This document shows positions 56,729-64,000 of a stretch of 64,000 nt of DNA, piece after piece. The notes under the pieces were generated by a model. The model was not told the DNA's origin, made no database searches, and was given only the letters and a program-made list of their open reading frames with translations. Position numbers and translations under genes: made by a program. This DNA comes from JAZDRH01 sp047470865 (GTDB lineage: Bacteria > Pseudomonadota > Gammaproteobacteria > Pseudomonadales > Pseudomonadaceae): positions 124,001 through 188,000 of the forward strand of contig NZ_JAZDRH010000003.1 of NCBI RefSeq assembly GCF_047470865.1, given 5' to 3'. Each line of letters opens with the position of its first letter. Within the stretch, counting starts at the first letter, position 1.

Positions 56729-58270
56729 TTAGCGGGCGACTGCTTTGCAGTTCTCAAGCCACTGATTAGTGTTAATTTGTTGTTTCTGTAAGAATAGTTG
56801 TTGATTCTTCCAGTGGGTTGCCAAGTAGGGTTTTAGTTCTTGCAACTGCTTATTACGAGAAATAATTTCTTCCATAACCGGCACTTGTTGCTCAATACTA
56901 CCTTGCCCATATAGTGTCGCAGCATCGACCAAGCTACTTGCATAATAACGGCTTAACTTATGTAGGCGGTCTTTTTGCTCGTCTAGCTTTTCTTTACGCA
57001 TGGCACAGCTTTCATCTGGGTCAGACACTTCACAGTTTAGATTATAGTTGCGTTGTAAAAAATCAAGATATTGGCCGTCATCAAGCATCTTAGTGCATAA
57101 GAACGCGCCTAAGTTCAAGCTAGCGCGAATAGCTTGATTACGTGCTTCATCTTGTTGCTGGTTACTGGCACGCACTTGATTTTCAAGAGTTTTAAGCTTT
57201 TCTTTTAGTGCCTTATCTTCAATGCCAGAAGCTAGCTTATTTAGCTCATTGGTTGTTTCTTGGCTGCCATCTTGGGTATTGCCTGAACCTAATTGTTTCC
57301 AACTTTGCTCAATACTGCTAACTCGTTCACGGGAAGTGAGCGTAGGTGCTACTAAAGCAAGACGAAAACCTGTGCTGTTGCTGGTGGCTTCACCCTCATT
57401 GGAATAGTAGGACTGCTCACGACGTGCAGAGCTGCGTATATCGGCTTGTTTGGTGAGGAAATTACCGCCGCGCACAATATAGCCGCCAGCTTGACCGTGG
57501 CTACGATCAAGTTTATTTAAACGAAATGATTCAAACATCATTTCAGAGGTATTGCCTAACATATCGTGTAAGCCCAGTGGGTTGGGCTTAAGTAAACCGG
57601 CTAATTGTAATTTACCATTGGATGATTGGGCGCCCGCAAACCATTCATAGCCATTTAAGCCATCTGGCATAGGATAGCGGCTGTCACGAAACTCGGCGGT
57701 TGACACTTCGAGTCCGCCACGCGCTGCAAATTCCCACTCTACTTCGGTAGGTAAACGCACAAAGCCCATGCTGCCATCTTCTTTGGGCATGGCGTTAGCT
57801 GCGTTTTTACGTAACCACAGGTTGTAAGTGTCTGCCGCTTGCATTGCGTTAATCCAACTAGTGCCTACTACAGGTAAACGCAGCTTGTTCGATGGCTGAG
57901 GACATTCGTTTGCAGTTAAAGCCTGATATTGAAGCTGAGTCATTTCATACTTGGCCATTAAGTAATAGCGTGACTTTTTATTGGCTTCAGTAAAACTACC
58001 TGCAATAAATGTAGGGCGTGTGTGTTCGATATAGCCCCATTCGTCGCTGTCTTGTCCAAGTTGGACGGCATAGTCATCTAGCGGATTGGTTGAGGGAATA
58101 AATACCTTACGAAATACCATAGCACCATCACAAGGCATGGGCAGTATTACATCATCAGCACTGGGTGCAGGGTTATAATGTTTTTCGTCCCAAGCAATTT
58201 GTGCGTTGGCCGCTGTAGTGAAGCTCACCGCAGTGGCAAGAAAACTTAATTTAATCCAATTATAGTTCAC
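56729..58270 (-). CDS. Secreted formylglycine-generating-enzyme-fold protein, no catalytic Cys
   Basis: A 513-residue exported protein: signal peptide 1-23 (ending TAANA). Residues about 50-305 have the SUMF1/FGE-sulfatase fold, with YEMTQLQYQAL, VSWINAMQAADTYNLWLRKN-type segment, RLPTEVEWEFAARGG, HDMLGNTSEMMFE and VRGGNFLTKQADIRSSARRE, then FRLAL. In active formylglycine-generating enzymes two cysteines lie in the RGGS-x-x-C...C region; here that stretch has Thr-Lys and no Cys, so oxidase activity is unlikely. A coiled-coil and helical C-terminus (340-513) follows. It may be a structural or ligand-binding FGE-like module, as in PvdO-type proteins. It overlaps the FtsX-type gene by 11 bases. 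Confidence 0.8.
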   Translation of the reverse strand: MNYNWIKLSFLATAVSFTTAANAQIAWDEKHYNPAPSADDVILPMPCDGAMVFRKVFIPSTNPLDDYAVQLGQDSDEWGYIEHTRPTFIAGSFTEANKKSRYYLMAKYEMTQLQYQALTANECPQPSNKLRLPVVGTSWINAMQAADTYNLWLRKNAANAMPKEDGSMGFVRLPTEVEWEFAARGGLEVSTAEFRDSRYPMPDGLNGYEWFAGAQSSNGKLQLAGLLKPNPLGLHDMLGNTSEMMFESFRLNKLDRSHGQAGGYIVRGGNFLTKQADIRSSARREQSYYSNEGEATSNSTGFRLALVAPTLTSRERVSSIEQSWKQLGSGNTQDGSQETTNELNKLASGIEDKALKEKLKTLENQVRASNQQQDEARNQAIRASLNLGAFLCTKMLDDGQYLDFLQRNYNLNCEVSDPDESCAMRKEKLDEQKDRLHKLSRYYASSLVDAATLYGQGSIEQQVPVMEEIISRNKQLQELKPYLATHWKNQQLFLQKQQINTNQWLENCKAVAR

Positions 58271-59483
58271 GTAAACTCTCCGCAGGTTGGATGCGTATCG
58301 CGCGCAGTGCGCCTATGCTGGAAACTGCAACAGCAACCAATACGGCTAATAATAAAGCAAGTACGCCATGGGTGAAGGTTATTTTGCAGGCAAAGTTATT
58401 AGTATTTTCGCTGCTAACCAAAACACTATTAAATAATTCGCTACCTAAGCTGTATAAGCCTAGACCTACCACATAGGCGAGTAAAGTAATTAATAAGGCT
58501 TGTATAACAACATAGAAAGCGACAGAAAACTTGGTAAAACCTAATAGGCGTAGAACAGCAAGGTCTTTGCGTTTGCGGTCAATATTGGCTAAAAAAGCAC
58601 CAATAAGTGAAGCTATACAGCCAATCAAAGCCGTTAAGGCAATCACAGCAAAAATGAGTCCAAGTACCTTATTAATAGCTTTGACATTTTCAATCTCAGC
58701 TAATCGACTGCTGGTTTCAATATGTTGTTGCTCTAACTGATTAATAATAGGTTTAACAGCATCAATATGCGCAGCATAAAGACGCACTTTAGAAAATGTA
58801 GTGGCTTGTGTGCTTAATGCGCTACCAGTAGTTAAGCCGTAATCAGGAATAAGCACGCCATCTCGAAATTGCTCTAAGCTAATAAGGCGAGGTTGACTAA
58901 CAAAAGCAGCAGGACGAGAGAAGCGAGTAGCATCCAGAATGGCAACTACCTGTAGTTGCAGTTCACCGCGCTCATTGACGTTATCTAGCTTGCGTGATGC
59001 ACGTAAACGAAGGGTATCGCCAACCTGAATATTTAAACGCTGGGCGGCCGCCGCACTGAGAATTGTTTGCTGGTCTGTAAGTTGGCTCAGTTCAGTGTTG
59101 AGTAGGGGATCTTTGGCTGCTGTAGGGATAATTTCAGCGTTTTCTACAAAACGGCGGTTATCCACAATTAGGTCGGCTTGCGTATTTAATGAGCGTGTTT
59201 GCCCAATGGCAAAACCCACCTCGGCTTGTTGCTGTAACTGTTCTATCCATTCTGTTGTGTAGTTGCCGCTAGAAAGCATTTTGATTTCTAGATTACGTGG
59301 GTCTTGCAGTAAGTCTTCTTGCAGCTGATTAACAACACCGTATTTAAGACCAAATAACAACAACAAAGGAGCTATTACAGCGACAAGAGAAGCGCCAATA
59401 CAAAAAGAGACCTTGCGGTCATGCCAAAGGTCGCGACAGGCCAGTCGCAGCAATAATGCCAAACTATGAGTCGCAGAGGACAA
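58260..59483 (-). CDS. FtsX/MacB-type ABC permease
   Basis: A 407-residue permease with the type VII topology of LolC/E, MacB and FtsX: helix 1 near 25-45, a large periplasmic domain (about 50-265; AAQRLNIQVGDTLRL and VVAILDATRF are typical), then three helices (about 270-395), and RALRIQPAESLREL-like ending (GALRAIRIQPAESLREL), a MacB-superfamily hallmark. It overlaps the ATPase gene by 20 bases and the SUMF1-type gene by 11. With the ATPase it probably moves no solute across the membrane but drives periplasmic work, such as lipoprotein release or envelope remodelling. Confidence 0.85.
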   Translation of the reverse strand: MSSATHSLALLLRLACRDLWHDRKVSFCIGASLVAVIAPLLLLFGLKYGVVNQLQEDLLQDPRNLEIKMLSSGNYTTEWIEQLQQQAEVGFAIGQTRSLNTQADLIVDNRRFVENAEIIPTAAKDPLLNTELSQLTDQQTILSAAAAQRLNIQVGDTLRLRASRKLDNVNERGELQLQVVAILDATRFSRPAAFVSQPRLISLEQFRDGVLIPDYGLTTGSALSTQATTFSKVRLYAAHIDAVKPIINQLEQQHIETSSRLAEIENVKAINKVLGLIFAVIALTALIGCIASLIGAFLANIDRKRKDLAVLRLLGFTKFSVAFYVVIQALLITLLAYVVGLGLYSLGSELFNSVLVSSENTNNFACKITFTHGVLALLLAVLVAVAVSSIGALRAIRIQPAESLREL

Positions 59484-60165
59484 AGCTAGTTACTCCAGGT
59501 TGACAGTTAGCTTGCAGGGTAGGCAGCTCAAACTCTTTGACGAGTGACCAGTCGTGTGAGACGACTAAAGCGCTGAGTTTAAGTTCTGCTACCAGCTCTA
59601 AAAAAAGCTCAAATAAACGATGGGCACTGTGTGGATCCAGAGCAGCGGTTGGTTCATCGGCTAGCAATAATTGTGGCTCATGGGCGATAGCACGTATACA
59701 GGCTACGCGCTGGCGCTCACCAATAGATAAGGCTTGAGGTAGTTTATTAAGCAAATGCTCTAGTTTAAGTACATTGATGGCATGCTCAACATGTTCACTG
59801 GTTTGCGTCAAACCCAGTAAACGGCGGGGTAATTGAATATTATCGCGTACATTTAGGAAGGGTAATAAGCCGCCATTTTGTAGCACGAAGCCTAGATAGC
59901 GAGCGCGAATATCCGCCAGTGCGTTATCGTTATGAGCTGCGTTAAGTTGCACAATATCCACACTAGGATCACCCAGTTGGAATACGTTTACTTGCTCAGG
60001 TTTTAGTAATAACCCAATAGCTTCCAATAAGGTACTTTTTCCACAGCCACTCTCGCCAGTTACAGCGAGCACTTGCCCTGCATCGAGCTTAAGTTCGGGC
60101 AGGGTCACGCAATGTTGTTGCGCCCCTGCTCCACGGGTTATGTTTAATCCTGCAATGCTAAGCAT
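59464..60165 (-). CDS. ABC ATPase (LolD/MacB type) of the Srf-like cluster
   Basis: A 233-residue ATPase partner for the FtsX-type permease. Walker A is GESGCGKST (37-45), the Q-loop is at Q96 (FVLQNGG), Walker B is LLLADE (166-171) with the D-loop AALDP, and the switch His is in VVSHDW. The signature reads LSIGERQRV (146-154) instead of LSGGQQQRV, a departure in two central positions that could slow hydrolysis. It is co-translated with the permease (20-base overlap) and its start touches the vWA gene's stop. Confidence 0.87.
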   Translation of the reverse strand: MLSIAGLNITRGAGAQQHCVTLPELKLDAGQVLAVTGESGCGKSTLLEAIGLLLKPEQVNVFQLGDPSVDIVQLNAAHNDNALADIRARYLGFVLQNGGLLPFLNVRDNIQLPRRLLGLTQTSEHVEHAINVLKLEHLLNKLPQALSIGERQRVACIRAIAHEPQLLLADEPTAALDPHSAHRLFELFLELVAELKLSALVVSHDWSLVKEFELPTLQANCQPGVTSFVLCDS

Positions 60166-62120
60166 TAAGGCATCATCTCAAGAGGCACAGGATAAACGTC
60201 TTCACGTGCGTCGGCACTTTCACTGAGTTTTACCCAGCGGTCGACATCAGCGTTATAACGTTGGTAATGGCGTAGTTTGGTGCTGACATTACGAATAAAC
60301 TTTTCTTGAGCTAGACCGTCCCAGCCTTTCCATGTTTCTTCGTCCAGATTCAGCACTTCACTTTGGTAGGGTAGATCTTCCAAGTATTCACCCATTACAC
60401 CCAGTTCAGCGAGTTTTACATTATCTTTTTGCTGCAATTGGTTAGGGTCGGTCCCCATAGTGGCAGCTACGCTACGTAAACGGCTGAACATTTCTGACGG
60501 AGAAATGAGGCCTTCGTTAGCCGCATCTAAAATTTCTTTCATGATGTCGCTAAGATCACTTAGTTGCGCTTTGGTGAGTAAAACACGCACATCTGTGGTT
60601 GGAATATTCTGTTTGACTAGGTCGCGATCGCTAATCCACGCTTGGAAAACAGGCGGCGCTTTAGCCCCTGTTTTTGCGCCCAAATAAGACAGTTGCATAG
60701 CATGTCCAATGAGTTTGGCATCTTCCAACATTTTGTCTTTATTAGGGGCTTCGGCATTGGCTGCACTACCAATAGCATTATCACCTAAATAGGCGGCTTT
60801 AACTTGGCTTGTGATGGCATTGGCTAGCGCATCTACTTTTTGCCCAAACTCATTTACATCACCGGCATTAACAGGATAGTAGAGTGATGTATTGGTTGGC
60901 GTGTAAGTAGAAAGGGTTTGATATTGGGCTTCAGCGCGTGCATGGTCTTTAACACCTTGCGGTGTTTTCAAGTGTAGGGTATAGATTGCCACACCAGATT
61001 TGCTGGCTTCAAGACGCACTTGATCAGGATTTAAACCCGTTGAGCTAAGCGGGTCATCACCTTCCATGCCACTAGCATCCGTAATAAGGATGATATAGCG
61101 TGCACCAAACTCGTTCCATTTGACTTGGTCAAGGGCTTGCATAACACCTGCGAGTGGATCTTCATACCAGTAGGCTGTGGAAACACTGGCTTGCTTTAAG
61201 CTTTTGATTTTATTTAAGAAGTCAGCGCCATCTTTAACGGTGCTTGGATCGGCATACATTTTACTGACGTATTCCAATCCTGGGCGATCTTTAATACTGC
61301 TACGAAATGAAACCAAGCCAAATTTAACTTGCTTTCCTAGGTTTTCAGACTCCACACGCTTATAAACATTCTCAACAGCTTGGCGTGTACGCTCAATATA
61401 GGGCTGCATGGAAATAGTGGAGTCAATAACAAATACAACCGAAGCGCTAAACTCTTTTAACTGACTAGTCGTATTAACAGCACGTGCACCACCTGTAGCT
61501 GAGTTTTGCGCATCTTCTTTGCTAACCGAGGCAACATTGAGAACACGGGTGCGGAAGCCTTCTTCCGTCATGACTTCTTCGCCGCTTAAAATCGGCAATA
61601 GATAAAACTGCTTTTGTAAATCAATGTAGAACTCAGGCTCCTGTGCAACAACACCCTTGGCGCTGTTGTTGGCTTTTAAGGAACTACGCAATGGCGCCAC
61701 AGCAGCCGCAGGGTTACTAGCGTCGAGTATGCTTTCTAAGTCTTTACGTTCTTTAAAAAAGAGTAAACGATCCCGGTTAGCGGGGTTGGTGAATGCTAGC
61801 GTTAGCTGCATTTTCCAATCGACTGTACAGTTAGCGGGTAGCCAGCCGACAGTTTTACCATAGCTATCAGGGCCTACTTTTAGCCATTCGCCACCTGTGC
61901 TGTTATTGCGTTCATACACATAAAAGCGGCTAAATGCGGCTTGTTCTTTGCCTGTACGTTGCCCAGCTTGGTCTGCCAATTTGCAGCCTGGTGTTGTTAA
62001 CACACGCTGGTAGAGTGTTTTTTTACCTTCTTGCAGCAGTGGTTTATCTGCGGCCAGTGCGGCTTGAGCACTGAAAACGCTAGCTAAAGCTAGCGCTAGG
62101 TGAGATAGATTGAGTTTCAC
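60165..62120 (-). CDS. Secreted SH3-like/vWA protein
   Basis: A 651-residue periplasmic protein. Signal peptide 1-23 (ending AALA). Residues 35-105 have an SH3b-like look (GEWLKVGPDSYGKTVGWLPANC). A vWA domain runs from about 225 to 445: its MIDAS start is DSTIS (233-237), a DxTxS variant of the usual DxSxS, with FGLVSFRS, and ILITDASGMEGDD. The C-terminal 180 residues are helical (LSDIMKEILDAANEGL...). It overlaps the adjacent genes by 1 and 4 bases, so it is firmly part of the operon. Its probable role is a metal-dependent adhesion or assembly factor in the periplasm; this is inference. Confidence 0.75.
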   Translation of the reverse strand: MKLNLSHLALALASVFSAQAALAADKPLLQEGKKTLYQRVLTTPGCKLADQAGQRTGKEQAAFSRFYVYERNNSTGGEWLKVGPDSYGKTVGWLPANCTVDWKMQLTLAFTNPANRDRLLFFKERKDLESILDASNPAAAVAPLRSSLKANNSAKGVVAQEPEFYIDLQKQFYLLPILSGEEVMTEEGFRTRVLNVASVSKEDAQNSATGGARAVNTTSQLKEFSASVVFVIDSTISMQPYIERTRQAVENVYKRVESENLGKQVKFGLVSFRSSIKDRPGLEYVSKMYADPSTVKDGADFLNKIKSLKQASVSTAYWYEDPLAGVMQALDQVKWNEFGARYIILITDASGMEGDDPLSSTGLNPDQVRLEASKSGVAIYTLHLKTPQGVKDHARAEAQYQTLSTYTPTNTSLYYPVNAGDVNEFGQKVDALANAITSQVKAAYLGDNAIGSAANAEAPNKDKMLEDAKLIGHAMQLSYLGAKTGAKAPPVFQAWISDRDLVKQNIPTTDVRVLLTKAQLSDLSDIMKEILDAANEGLISPSEMFSRLRSVAATMGTDPNQLQQKDNVKLAELGVMGEYLEDLPYQSEVLNLDEETWKGWDGLAQEKFIRNVSTKLRHYQRYNADVDRWVKLSESADAREDVYPVPLEMMP

Positions 62121-63148
62121 GGCGCCAATTCCTCTAAGCGTTGTTTAGCTTCAGTATTGTTAGGCTCGTTTAAAATTACGGTTTCATACCAGTAGCTTGC
62201 AGTGCTGGCATCGGCTTCTTTAAAGCAAGCGTTAGATTGGTAGAATTTAGGATCATATTCTTTGGCGTAAGCTAGTGCGATTAGCACATCACCTGCTTGT
62301 GCACGGTTGGCATATAGACGTTGTGCAATACCACAGTGATTATTGCTTTTAGCCTGCTGGATGACCTCTAGAATCGCCTTGCTATCTTTTGTTTCTTTTA
62401 AGCAGCTTTGAATAAAGCTTAGCTCGTTTTCAGATTTCATACTGTCTACGGAGCAACTGCCACCTTTATTCTCAGGTTCTGCTGAGCTGGGCGCACTCGG
62501 TTTCTGATTTAACAACCACCAGACAGCGGCGCCAATAATAGCCAGTACAATTACCAATAGCAGAATAATTAATAATCCTTTGCCGCCTTTCTTTTTTTCC
62601 GCCATAGGCGGTGCAGGAGGAGGCATTGGTGCTGGTTCGGGGGCTGGTTCTGGTTCAGCTACAATAGGTTCTGGCTCAGGTTCAGGCGTGATTTCTGGTT
62701 CTGGCTCAGGAATAACTTCAGGCTCAGGTTCTGCAATGGGCGCAGCAGGCTTGGCCAGTTGCCCTTTAGCTTGGTGATCTTGGCTGCTACCTAGCGCGCT
62801 AGAAGGCAGTAAACTGGCTTCAGGCTTGAGAATGCCCATGCCTTGTGCGCCAGTTTCATCACGCACAGTAATGCGATAGTTGGCGTTAATATTTTCTAGA
62901 ATAGGGTCAATAAGATCTGCGCCAACATCGACTGACAAGTCATCACCTAGGCTTTCTAGATCGCTTAGCATGAACCAATAAGGGCTGCTATTCCAGGTGT
63001 TCTGGCTACCATCTAAGTAATTACCGTCTTGGTTACGTTGCACTGAGAAAGAAAGGCCAGATATAGCGCCTTCCCAGTTGCGGATGCACATTTTTGCCCG
63101 CCCAGGATAGTTGGGCGTGAGTGGCATAAGGCGGACATTAATTCTCAT
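62117..63148 (-). CDS. Single-pass membrane protein with EP-rich linker and TPR-like tail
   Basis: A 343-residue protein not assigned to a named family. Residues 1-120 form a soluble cytosolic beta-rich domain (MRINVRLMPLTPNYPGRAK...). A Glu/Pro-rich linker (139-182) leads to KKKGGKG and one membrane helix (191-213). The periplasmic C-terminus (225-343) is helical, with Cys residues and A..LAYAKEYDPKF and ASYWYETVILNEPNN, suggestive of SEL1/TPR-like repeats. The order soluble domain, linker, helix, tail resembles the SrfA-like paralogues and suggests a shared membrane assembly. It overlaps the vWA gene by 4 bases. Confidence 0.6.
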   Translation of the reverse strand: MRINVRLMPLTPNYPGRAKMCIRNWEGAISGLSFSVQRNQDGNYLDGSQNTWNSSPYWFMLSDLESLGDDLSVDVGADLIDPILENINANYRITVRDETGAQGMGILKPEASLLPSSALGSSQDHQAKGQLAKPAAPIAEPEPEVIPEPEPEITPEPEPEPIVAEPEPAPEPAPMPPPAPPMAEKKKGGKGLLIILLLVIVLAIIGAAVWWLLNQKPSAPSSAEPENKGGSCSVDSMKSENELSFIQSCLKETKDSKAILEVIQQAKSNNHCGIAQRLYANRAQAGDVLIALAYAKEYDPKFYQSNACFKEADASTASYWYETVILNEPNNTEAKQRLEELAP

Positions 63149-63154
63149 TGGGGA

Positions 63155-64000
63155 TTAACCTTCAAAAGTTTCCAAAACACGACCTAGCGCATTATTTTGC
63201 TCTAAGCTAATTTCGCGGCCTTGACTGTGACCCGCATTATTTAAGGTGATATCAACAATAGCAGTAAACCAGTCAAATAAATAACGACGGCTTGGATCTT
63301 CTGGCTTTTCACCAAGTTGCGGTAAGTCAGCTGGGCCTTCAGTGTCGTAATAGTCAAACACATGGCCGGGCTGGTTTTGCATACGAACAGGACGCTGATC
63401 TTTAGCTAGATTCAAATTGCCTAGCCACGCAATGTAGTCTTGCAAAATAATTTGCGTTGTCAGCACTTGTTTTTCGACGGTTTGCTCGCGGCGTGTGCCC
63501 GTTTGTGTATGCGCTAGTAAGGCTTCAGTTAGCTTTTCTTGTAGCTCATAGCGGTAGCTTGCGGTAATGATCTCGTCTGTGAGTGCTGTAATGGCTTCAC
63601 GACTTAAGCGCAAAATACCTAATACTTGCTGACGTTCGGATAATTCACGCAAGTGTTTTACCCATGCACTAAATACAGCTTTGGCAAAACGATGCTCATG
63701 GCTGTTTATTTTACGGGTTTGGTTTTCTGCGACAGGAGCAGGTTCGTTAGAAAAAATATTACCAAAATCAAAACCGCTGTCGTTGCCATAGAAGTTAGGT
63801 GCGCTGTCAGCAGGTTTGCTACCTTCCTCGCCTTCGTCCTCATGGCTATCTTCTTCATATACACCACTAAGATAGAGGTTACGCAGCGTATCATCAGGAA
63901 TAGCTAAATAATTCATTAACTCGCCAATAGAGGCAGACTGTGGACCTAGGTTTTGTAGAATTAATTGCGCTTTTGCTTTCTTCTCGCCCAGCGCGGCATC
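63155..64000 (-). CDS. SrfC-like putative virulence factor, N-terminus beyond window
   Basis: Partial gene. The frame is open to the right edge (visible protein begins DAALGEKKAKAQ), so the ATG at 63916 is internal and 281 residues are seen. I read the C-terminal section as SrfC family (putative bacterial virulence factor, about 700 residues or more): ILRLSREAITALTDEIITAS, a helical bundle, RRYLFDWFTAIVDITLNN and a terminal GREISLEQNNALGRVLE. The middle has an acidic low-complexity insert. It is 6 bases upstream of the EP-linker membrane protein gene. srfB and srfA homologues would be expected further to the right. The family call is from memory of the family pattern and is moderate. Confidence 0.5.
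   Translation of the reverse strand, partial: DAALGEKKAKAQLILQNLGPQSASIGELMNYLAIPDDTLRNLYLSGVYEEDSHEDEGEEGSKPADSAPNFYGNDSGFDFGNIFSNEPAPVAENQTRKINSHEHRFAKAVFSAWVKHLRELSERQQVLGILRLSREAITALTDEIITASYRYELQEKLTEALLAHTQTGTRREQTVEKQVLTTQIILQDYIAWLGNLNLAKDQRPVRMQNQPGHVFDYYDTEGPADLPQLGEKPEDPSRRYLFDWFTAIVDITLNNAGHSQGREISLEQNNALGRVLETFEG

Noticed and set aside
56729..58270. Active formylglycine-generating enzyme
   Set aside because: The expected cysteine pair is missing and no sulfatase is nearby, so an enzyme name would mislead.

Overview
The window is chromosomal DNA of a low-to-moderate GC gammaproteobacterium. I place it in or near the Pseudomonadaceae because several blocks keep gene orders I remember from Pseudomonas aeruginosa: trkA-rsmB-fmt-def with divergent lysM-dprA-tsaC-hemF-aroE, rpiA divergent to ilvA, thyA/lgt/TSUP permease, the GMC oxidoreductase/Tat protein/aldehyde dehydrogenase trio, and glyQ-glyS-gmhB-plsC. 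The base composition is more AT-rich than classical Pseudomonas, so a reduced or host/anaerobic-niche relative (Thiopseudomonas- or Entomomonas-like) is plausible, but the species cannot be named from sequence alone. I see no rRNA, tRNA, CRISPR array, transposase or prophage genes.

Layout. 1-5.7 kb: the end of a YbjN-type secreted protein and a ttrBCA tetrathionate reductase operon behind an FNR/ANR-like box. 5.8-16.2 kb: K+ uptake (trkH, trkA), rRNA and initiator-tRNA modification (rsmB, fmt, def), then divergently a LysM protein, dprA, tsaC, hemF and aroE. 16.2-18.8 kb: a magnesium pair, mgtE behind a 300-base structured leader that can hide its own start codon, and mgtC. 18.86-19.5 kb: a broken lipoprotein gene. 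19.6-30.6 kb: ilvD, rlmI, an SdiA-regulated-type beta-propeller protein, a TetR/MFS pair with repeated operator-like sites, rpiA, ilvA, small conserved proteins and a CDF metal exporter. 30.6-42.1 kb: a DUF2157/DUF4401/GDYXXLXY membrane operon, thyA, a bacteriohemerythrin, lgt, a TSUP permease, GNAT, MFS and an oxidoreductase trio. 42.4-46.8 kb: glyQS, gmhB, plsC. 47-50.9 kb: a flavodoxin-like protein and an HlyD/ABC-2/ABC-2 exporter with no ATPase of its own.

The most unusual part is 51.4-64 kb, an all-minus-strand cluster that runs off the right edge. In transcription order it encodes a protein resembling the C-terminus of SrfC, a Pro/Glu-rich single-pass membrane protein, a periplasmic von Willebrand A (vWA) protein, an ABC ATPase with an FtsX-type permease, a secreted formylglycine-generating-enzyme-fold protein that lacks the catalytic cysteine motif, two coiled-coil lipoproteins, and three tandem paralogues with an SrfA-like N-terminal domain. 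Two of these paralogues end in a vWA domain and the third has lost it. I infer a cell-envelope machine related to the poorly understood Srf (SsrB-regulated factor) loci. A strong intrinsic terminator sits immediately before the start codon of the first SrfA-like paralogue, which suggests the paralogues are expressed differently from the core.
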